In this document: positions 59,414 through 64,000 of the stretch, piece after piece
Position numbering within the stretch: the first letter of the stretch is position 1
How the letters are laid out: every line of letters starts with the position of its first letter
Source: CAYOLL01 sp964404765 [NCBI: uncultured Gemmatimonadota bacterium]
GTDB taxonomy: Bacteria > 4572-55
DNA length: 64,000 bases
NCBI GenBank assembly: GCA_964404765.1
Contig: CAYOLL010000011.1
Span: 1-64,000, forward strand
Direction of reading: 5' to 3'
Translations under genes and position numbers: made by a program
Notes under the pieces: generated by a model
The model's database searches: none
Told to the model about the DNA's origin: nothing
What the model saw: only the letters and a program-made list of their open reading frames with translations

Positions 59414-59524
59414 TTAGTGTCGCATCTTCACCACGGTGCACAAAACGGCCCGATAATCACTGTAAACTAAAAACATTACAGTGCGCGGGAACCTTTGCAC
59501 AAAAGTTGTGGTGAATTTTAACAT
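59414..59524 (-). CDS. Possible small protein (36 aa)
   Basis: MLKFTTTFVQRFPRTVMFLV and then YSDYRAVLCTVVKMRH. TAGGAG lies 8 nt before the ATG and a terminator follows, which is good support for so short a frame. It is basic with one hydrophobic stretch. No family recognised. Confidence 0.35.
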   Translation of the reverse strand: MLKFTTTFVQRFPRTVMFLVYSDYRAVLCTVVKMRH

Positions 59525-59731
59525 GCAATAAACTCCTAAAGAGAGTTATTAATTATATTCGTTTTTATCTATAAAAAGTCCGGTTGGACTATAACCTAAA
59601 ATTATCAGCGGGTTAAAGATATTTTTTCTTAAAACGATGTCAAGCGGATTTTTTAAATTTTTAGCCAATGACGAAAAAATTTAAAATGGATCCCAGCCCC
59701 GCATGAGCCGGGACCGGGATGCAAAAGTCTG

Positions 59732-59842
59732 TCAACGCAACAGCGCCATCTTCTTCGTCTCCGTGCCGGACGGCGTTTGCAGGCGATAGACATTGACGCC
59801 GCCGCGCACGGCTTGACCGTCGTCCGCGCCGCCGTCCCATAT
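59732..59842 (-). pseudogene. Decayed C-terminal sorting-domain fragment A
   Basis: Encodes WDGGADDGQAVRGGVNVYRL and QTPSGTETKKMALLR, the last part of the FlgD-like domain found intact at the ends of the genes at 60822 and 62387. The rest of its gene is missing. Confidence 0.75.
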
Positions 59843-59852
59843 TCCACAACAA

Positions 59853-60203
59853 TCAACGTGTTTCAGCAAAATCTTGTTTCGAAGAGCCAATTCGCTTCCG
59901 CTGTTTGGTTCGCTTTTCCAGGCCGGGTAGCTGAGCCATTAATCCCATCAACGAACGCAATGCCCGGTTGACGGATTGTGAATCCGGGAAACAGGTCAAC
60001 ACATCGGGATCAAGCCGCACGGTGCCCGCTTCATAACGCACTTGTTGAACTTCCGTGGTCCCGTCCGCTTTGTGGATTTCAATGGTATAACCTTCGTGCA
60101 GCGGGCGATAGTGCCGGCCACGCACGGCTCCCCGTAAATCGTATTCCGAGCGAAGTTCGTCCACTTCGTTTTTGATAGGCGGGTTAGATGCTTTCTTCTT
60201 CAT
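59853..60203 (-). CDS. Antitoxin-like partner of BrnT
   Basis: 116 residues. ELRSEYDLRGAVRGRHYRPL at the start and VRLDPDVLTCFPDSQSVNRALRSLM near the end match a widespread small protein that accompanies BrnT toxins (SEYDxxxAVRGKY...VVxLDPDVAxxFPDSxSVNxALR). Between them lies an extra ~20-residue stretch (EGYTIEIHKADGTTEVQQVR). It overlaps the toxin gene by 20 nt. Established BrnT antitoxins (BrnA) are different; the assignment rests on the motif and the pairing. Confidence 0.65.
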   Translation of the reverse strand: MKKKASNPPIKNEVDELRSEYDLRGAVRGRHYRPLHEGYTIEIHKADGTTEVQQVRYEAGTVRLDPDVLTCFPDSQSVNRALRSLMGLMAQLPGLEKRTKQRKRIGSSKQDFAETR

Positions 60204-60468
60204 ACATTTTCCTCTCTTGCCGTGTTGCTCGGCGGCAGCTAATGATCCGAATACATCCTCTGCGTTCAGTGTAATTTATCAGTAGCAGTCGTCCCAGGGA
60301 CGAATAGCCAACCCCAATGAAACGATCCTCATCCTCCGAATGGTCCGGATCGTGAATTGTCGCAATATGCGTATCGTTAAAGATGGTCGCGCCTTCTTGA
60401 AAGCTTACGTCATGTTTTTTGAGATTGGTCTTTGCTTTTTCCTCATCCCATACAAATACAGAACTCAT
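60184..60468 (-). CDS. BrnT-family toxin
   Basis: About 94 residues from ATG 60468; the frame extends 15 codons further but VFVWDEEKAKTNLKKHDVSF is the natural beginning. EGATIFNDTHIATIHDPDHSEDEDRFIGVGYSSLGRLLLINYTERRGCIRIISCRRATRQERKMYEE carries the full BrnT motif set. BrnT is a RelE-like ribonuclease. Confidence 0.88.
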   Translation of the reverse strand: MSSVFVWDEEKAKTNLKKHDVSFQEGATIFNDTHIATIHDPDHSEDEDRFIGVGYSSLGRLLLINYTERRGCIRIISCRRATRQERKMYEEESI

Positions 60469-60545
60469 AAAAACTTCCGATAACCCTTTCTCTGGTAAAT
60501 GGTTTTCTCTCACGTTACTTCAGCAAAACCGGCACGTTTTGAGGA

Positions 60546-60611
60546 TCAGCATAACAGCGCCATCTTCCCGGTTTCCAGGCCATCCGGCGTTTGCAGGCGA
60601 TAAATTTGCAT
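60546..60611 (-). pseudogene. Decayed C-terminal sorting-domain fragment B
   Basis: Encodes MQIYRLQTPDGLETGKMALL plus stop, a second leftover of the same domain end as fragment A and the two intact genes. Confidence 0.65.
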
Positions 60612-60708
60612 GTTTGATCCTTTTCAGAGTGTTACGAATGGGCACTTGAATAGGAGTAAAATAGGACTGCGCCAATTTATTGTCAATACCAAACGGCAGG
60701 CAGGATAA

Positions 60709-60747
60709 AAAGAAAAAGCCGCTCTCCATTTCAAGAGAGCGGCTTTG
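60709..60747 (-). terminator. Rho-independent terminator for the LVIVD gene at 60822
   Basis: AAAGCCGCTCTC / GAGAGCGGCTTT stem with T-run on the reverse strand, 75 bp after the stop. Almost the same sequence ends the next gene upstream (62292-62333). Confidence 0.75.
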
Positions 60748-60751
60748 TCCC

Positions 60752-60814
60752 ATGTCCCCGGCACTTTTTGTACAACTATGGATACGGCACACTTCCGGTA
60801 AGTGCCGGGGACAT
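60752..60814. repeat. ATGTCCCCGGCACTT inverted repeat
   Basis: ATGTCCCCGGCACTT pairs with AAGTGCCGGGGACAT over a ~33-bp loop; another repeat family, seen once in this window. Confidence 0.75.
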
Positions 60815-60821
60815 TTCAGAA

Positions 60822-62132
60822 TCAGCGCAGCAAAACCATCTTCTTCGTCTCCGTGCCGGCCGGGGTTTGCAGGCGATAGAGATAGACGCCGCTGCTCACG
60901 GCTTGACCGTCGTCCGTGCGGCCGTCCCAGGTGAGTTCATGCGACCCGGCGGCTAAGCGCTCCCGGGCCAGGGTCTTGACCAGCCGACCGGCGGCGTTAT
61001 AGATGCGCAGGTGGATTGCGCCGGCCCGGGCGAGTTGGAAGCGGATGGAGGTTTGCTCGGTAAAAGGATTGGGATAATTGCCGGTGGTGAGCGCTGCGGT
61101 TGGCTGCGGTTGCGGGTCGTCTTCGATGGCGGTGAGGTCGGTATAATACAGGATGACCAACCCGCCATACCAATTGGCCACGTAGGCATAGTTACCGCTG
61201 ACCGCCACGCCAACAGCATCGATCGGCGTGTCGTAAGAGCCTATTTCGACGGGCGCAACCGGGTTACTGACGTTGATCACCCGCAGCCCGGAACCATAAT
61301 CGGCCACGCAGGCATAGCCGCCACTGACCGCCACGTCAACAGCAACGCCCGGCGTGTCGTAATAGCCAACCTCGCTGGGCGCAGCCGGGTTGCTGACGTT
61401 GATCACCCGCAGCCCGCCATGACCATCGGCCACGTAGGCATAGCCGCCACTGACCGCCACGCCATAAGCACCGCCCGGCGTGTCGTAAGAGCCCGCCTCG
61501 CTTGGCGCGGCCGGGTTGTTGACGTTGATCACCCGCAGTCCGGAATCATAATCGGCTACGTAGGCGTAACCGCCGCTGACCACCACGGCTAAAGCGCCCG
61601 GCGTGTCGTAATAGCCAACCTCGCTGGGCGCAGCCGGGTTGCTGACGTTGATCACCCGCAGTCCGCCATAACCATCGGCCACGTAGGCATAGCCGCCGCT
61701 GACCGCCACGTCCCCAGCATAGCCCGGAGTGTCGTAATAACCAACTTCGCTGGGCACGGCCGGGTTGCTGACGTTGATTACCCGCAGCCCGGCATAATAA
61801 TCGGCCACGTAGGCATAGCTGCCGCTGACCGCCACGCTATAAGCAGCGCCCGGTGTGTCGTAAGAACCAACTTGGCTGGGCGCGCCCGGGTTGCTGACGT
61901 TGATTACCCTTAGCCCGACAGAACCCGCGGCCACGTAGGCGTAGTCGCCGCTGACCGCCACGTCATGAGCATAGCCCGGGGTGTTGTAAATACTCACCGC
62001 GCTGGGTGCGCCCTGCACCGCGCCTTCGGGAGCATCTACAAACGCCAAATTTTGGCTCCAGCCTGCTATCGGACATAAGGCCAACGCCGTAAAAATCATA
62101 AACATCGCCGCATACAGCAGTTTCGTAAACAT
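60822..62132 (-). CDS. Secreted LVIVD-repeat beta-propeller protein with FlgD-like sorting domain
   Basis: 436 residues from ATG 62132, chosen for GAGGGGG 6 nt upstream and the signal peptide that follows ([19 protein letters not shown]). About seven near-identical ~42-residue repeats ([38 protein letters not shown]) form a beta-propeller-like array. The C-terminus has [19 protein letters not shown] and the FlgD-like Ig unit ([25 protein letters not shown]) ending KKMVLLR. Such tails target proteins to the surface or to the type IX-like route in FCB bacteria. The repeats are highly similar at DNA level, so recent duplication is likely. Confidence 0.88.
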   Translation of the reverse strand: MFTKLLYAAMFMIFTALALCPIAGWSQNLAFVDAPEGAVQGAPSAVSIYNTPGYAHDVAVSGDYAYVAAGSVGLRVINVSNPGAPSQVGSYDTPGAAYSVAVSGSYAYVADYYAGLRVINVSNPAVPSEVGYYDTPGYAGDVAVSGGYAYVADGYGGLRVINVSNPAAPSEVGYYDTPGALAVVVSGGYAYVADYDSGLRVINVNNPAAPSEAGSYDTPGGAYGVAVSGGYAYVADGHGGLRVINVSNPAAPSEVGYYDTPGVAVDVAVSGGYACVADYGSGLRVINVSNPVAPVEIGSYDTPIDAVGVAVSGNYAYVANWYGGLVILYYTDLTAIEDDPQPQPTAALTTGNYPNPFTEQTSIRFQLARAGAIHLRIYNAAGRLVKTLARERLAAGSHELTWDGRTDDGQAVSSGVYLYRLQTPAGTETKKMVLLR

Positions 62133-62291
62133 ATTGTCCCCCTCGTTTGATAGGTGAACTTCAAAAAATCCGGAAAAATCATACTCGAAAATTAAACAAT
62201 TACCAGGTCTTTGCAAGAAAAATCGGCCTATCCGCTGACGGATCACTTGGAACACCGGCAGTTTCTAAAACCCGGCGGCTCGCCGACCGGA

Positions 62292-62333
62292 TAAAAAGAA
62301 AAGCCGCTCTCCATTCTCCGAGAGCGGCTTTTA
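62292..62333 (-). terminator. Rho-independent terminator for the partial LVIVD gene
   Basis: AAAAGCCGCTCTC / GAGAGCGGCTTTT stem with reverse-strand T-run; a near copy of 60709-60747. Confidence 0.75.
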
Positions 62334-62347
62334 GATAAACAACGGCG

Positions 62348-62384
62348 TTAGATGGACGCCACCTTTGAGGTGGTGTCCATCTAA
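62348..62384. repeat. TTAGATGGACGCCACCT palindrome
   Basis: TTAGATGGACGCCACCT and AGGTGGTGTCCATCTAA form a 17-bp near-perfect hairpin with a 3-nt loop, directly after the gene stop. Confidence 0.75.
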
Positions 62385-62386
62385 AA

Positions 62387-64000
62387 TCAACGCAACAAAA
62401 CCATCTTCTTCGTCTCCGCGCCGGACGGCGTTTGCAGGCGGTAGACATAGACACCGCTGCCCACGGCTTGACCGTCGTCCGTGCGGCCGTCCCAGGTGAG
62501 TTCATGCGACCCGGAGGCCAGGCGTTCATTGGCCAAGGTCTTGATTAGCCGACCGGCGGCGTCATAGATGCGCAGGTGGATTGCGCCGGCCCGGGCGAGT
62601 TGGAAGCGGATGGCGGTTTGCTCGGTAAAGGGATTGGGATAATTGCCGGCGGTGAGCGCGGCGGTTGGTTGCGGCTGCGGGTCTTCGATGGCGGTCGAGC
62701 CGCTGTATTGCAATGTAAACAGCCCCCCACTGCCATTAGCCATATAAACGTAATTGCCAGACAAAGCAATACCTTCTACTCTATTTGAAGTCTCGTAAAA
62801 TCCAACCTCTTTTGGATGCGTTGGATCACTAATATTAACAACCCGCAGACTAACGCCATCCTTGGCTACATACGCATGAATTCCGGAAATAACGATCTGA
62901 CCTGCATAATTGCCCGATATAAAACCAGTTTCTGCGGGAGTGGAAGGCGTTGCAATATTGAGAATTCGTAAGGCGGATGTACCTGCGACATAAGCATAGT
63001 TGCCGGCAATTGCGACTCCCCTGGCATCATCGGGGGTAACGTAATGCTTAACTTCCGTGAGAGATTGCACATTACTGATGTCAATGATTCGCAAATCACC
63101 GTCGGCTATATAGGCGTAATTTCCGGATATGGCAACATCAGATGCATTTTTGGGAGGGTCGTAATATCCGGCTTGACGAGGCGACGCTGGATTGCTAACA
63201 TCAATAACACGTAAGCCCTTACTGGAACCGCCAACAACATAGGCGTAGGCCCCAGAAATGGTCACAGCATCACCACGGTCGCCTAAATTAATCTCGGCTA
63301 CGCCTTGTGGATTCATCGGATCACCTATGTTGATAATGTTCAAATTGCCATTGCGGTTACTCACGTTGTTATTAATCAAATACGCATAATTGCCGGATAC
63401 GGCAATGTCCATGGCGTAAAATGACACCGGACTTGCAAGCTGCCCTATTGGATTCGGATATACGGGATTGCTGATATTGAGGATACGCAACCCTCCATTC
63501 TGATCAGCTACGTAGGCGTAGTTGTTTACAACGGCCAAATTCTGTGCATAGCCTGGTGTGTTGAAATAGCTATACTCGGAAGGATTGACAGGATCGCTCA
63601 CATTTACAATTGATAAACCCCGCAGACCGGCCGCTATGTAGGCATAGTTGCCTGATACGGTTAGATCCAGAGGTTCAGTCTGTGTATCATAAAAATTGAA
63701 AAAACGTGGTGTCGTAGGATTACTGACATCAATGATGTACAACGCTCCAGATTGACCAGCAACATAAGAAACATAGGCAAGGTTGCCTGAGACAACAACA
63801 TCTAATGGGCCACCTAAGCCGGATGTCAGATCAAAAAATCCAACTTCTGTAGGACTAGCCGGATTGTTAATGTTGAGTATTCTCAAGCCGCTTTTATGTT
63901 CGGTGATGTACGCGTAATTGCCAGAGATGAATAATCCAATAATGGGCACGGATGCTGTAAACTTACCAATCTCGATCGGGTTTGTGGGATCATTAACATT
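62387..64000 (-). CDS. Secreted LVIVD-repeat protein with FlgD-like sorting domain (5' end beyond the window)
   Basis: At least 537 residues; the frame continues without a stop to the window edge (NDPTNPIEIGKF), so the start lies outside. About twelve LVIVD-type units (ISGNYAYITEHKSGLRILNI, VVNNYAYVADQNGGLRILNI) are less alike than those of the next gene. The C-terminus is the same FlgD-like domain ([19 protein letters not shown] ... KKMVLLR). Probably a paralogue of 60822-62132. Confidence 0.88.
   Translation of the reverse strand, partial: NVNDPTNPIEIGKFTASVPIIGLFISGNYAYITEHKSGLRILNINNPASPTEVGFFDLTSGLGGPLDVVVSGNLAYVSYVAGQSGALYIIDVSNPTTPRFFNFYDTQTEPLDLTVSGNYAYIAAGLRGLSIVNVSDPVNPSEYSYFNTPGYAQNLAVVNNYAYVADQNGGLRILNISNPVYPNPIGQLASPVSFYAMDIAVSGNYAYLINNNVSNRNGNLNIINIGDPMNPQGVAEINLGDRGDAVTISGAYAYVVGGSSKGLRVIDVSNPASPRQAGYYDPPKNASDVAISGNYAYIADGDLRIIDISNVQSLTEVKHYVTPDDARGVAIAGNYAYVAGTSALRILNIATPSTPAETGFISGNYAGQIVISGIHAYVAKDGVSLRVVNISDPTHPKEVGFYETSNRVEGIALSGNYVYMANGSGGLFTLQYSGSTAIEDPQPQPTAALTAGNYPNPFTEQTAIRFQLARAGAIHLRIYDAAGRLIKTLANERLASGSHELTWDGRTDDGQAVGSGVYVYRLQTPSGAETKKMVLLR

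Noticed and set aside
60822-62132. Regular ~126-bp repeats considered as a CRISPR array
   Set aside because: Repeats are translated, contiguous, and have no unique spacers; they encode LVIVD units. No CRISPR array or cas gene seen in the window.

Overview
The window looks like a chromosomal segment from a bacterium of the FCB (Fibrobacteres-Chlorobi-Bacteroidetes) group, perhaps a KSB1/Calditrichota-like lineage. The pointers are a TonB receptor behind a TPP riboswitch, FlgD-like secretion/sorting tails ending in KKMVLLR, dockerin-type secreted proteins, a LSAGE-type SMC signature, many STAND NTPases with WD40 or TPR tails, and dense families of short palindromic repeats. No rRNA, CRISPR array or intact insertion sequence was seen. 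The phylum call is an inference.

Layout. 0-12.5 kb (+): a signalling/conflict island. It holds an nSTAND1-WD40 protein and a TIR-WD40 protein that share one TM/coiled-coil/WD40 chassis and are each preceded by the same ~97-bp hairpin repeat, then a soluble-adenylyl-cyclase-like protein (two cyclase domains, STAND ATPase, TPR), a secreted GVYG-repeat protein and a secreted dockerin protein. 12.6-16.3 kb (-): smc. 16.4-22 kb: HEPN/MNT pair, a P-loop ATPase, a ParDE-like pair and an iSTAND/NACHT/FGE protein whose last ~40 codons resemble a diversity-generating-retroelement variable region. 22-25 kb: dihydrolipoamide acyltransferase, a Mop-like protein and mgtC between inverted copies of one repeat. 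25-33.1 kb: a decayed accessory zone with relics, a DUF4160/DUF2442 frameshift chimera, an Rpn nuclease, orphan HicB, an AT-rich island, a PglY/DUF6079-like ATPase, an AbiEii-like nucleotidyltransferase, lspA, and xisI with half of xisH between two copies of a TonB-receptor 3' end. 33.1-37.6 kb (-): probable thiamine TonB receptor under a TPP riboswitch, and a nucleoside transporter. 38-39.6 kb (+): TPR lipoprotein and tRNA-Asp, -Phe, -Thr. 39.8-44.4 kb (+): a Mu-ordered contractile tail module (sheath, tube, tail assembly chaperone with a -1 frameshift site, an atypical protein in the tape-measure position, a DNA-circularisation-like protein), with three MITE-like elements that each carry 8-bp direct flanks. 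44.5-52.1 kb: TPR protein and a 2111-residue secreted beta-helix/caspase-like/dockerin protein. 52-55.3 kb: MazEF-like pair abutting an N-terminally truncated mfd, then an IS21 relic. 55.3-59.1 kb (-): heterodimeric ABC exporter. 59.2-64 kb (-): BrnT-type toxin module, decayed sorting-domain tails and two LVIVD beta-propeller secreted proteins, the last running off the window.

Themes. Housekeeping genes (smc, sucB, lspA, mfd, mgtC, tRNAs) are interspersed with NTPase-based conflict genes, toxin-antitoxin pairs and relics. Short palindromes lie between genes and also sit in frame inside smc, the NACHT-FGE gene, the PglY-like ATPase gene and the TonB receptor gene.
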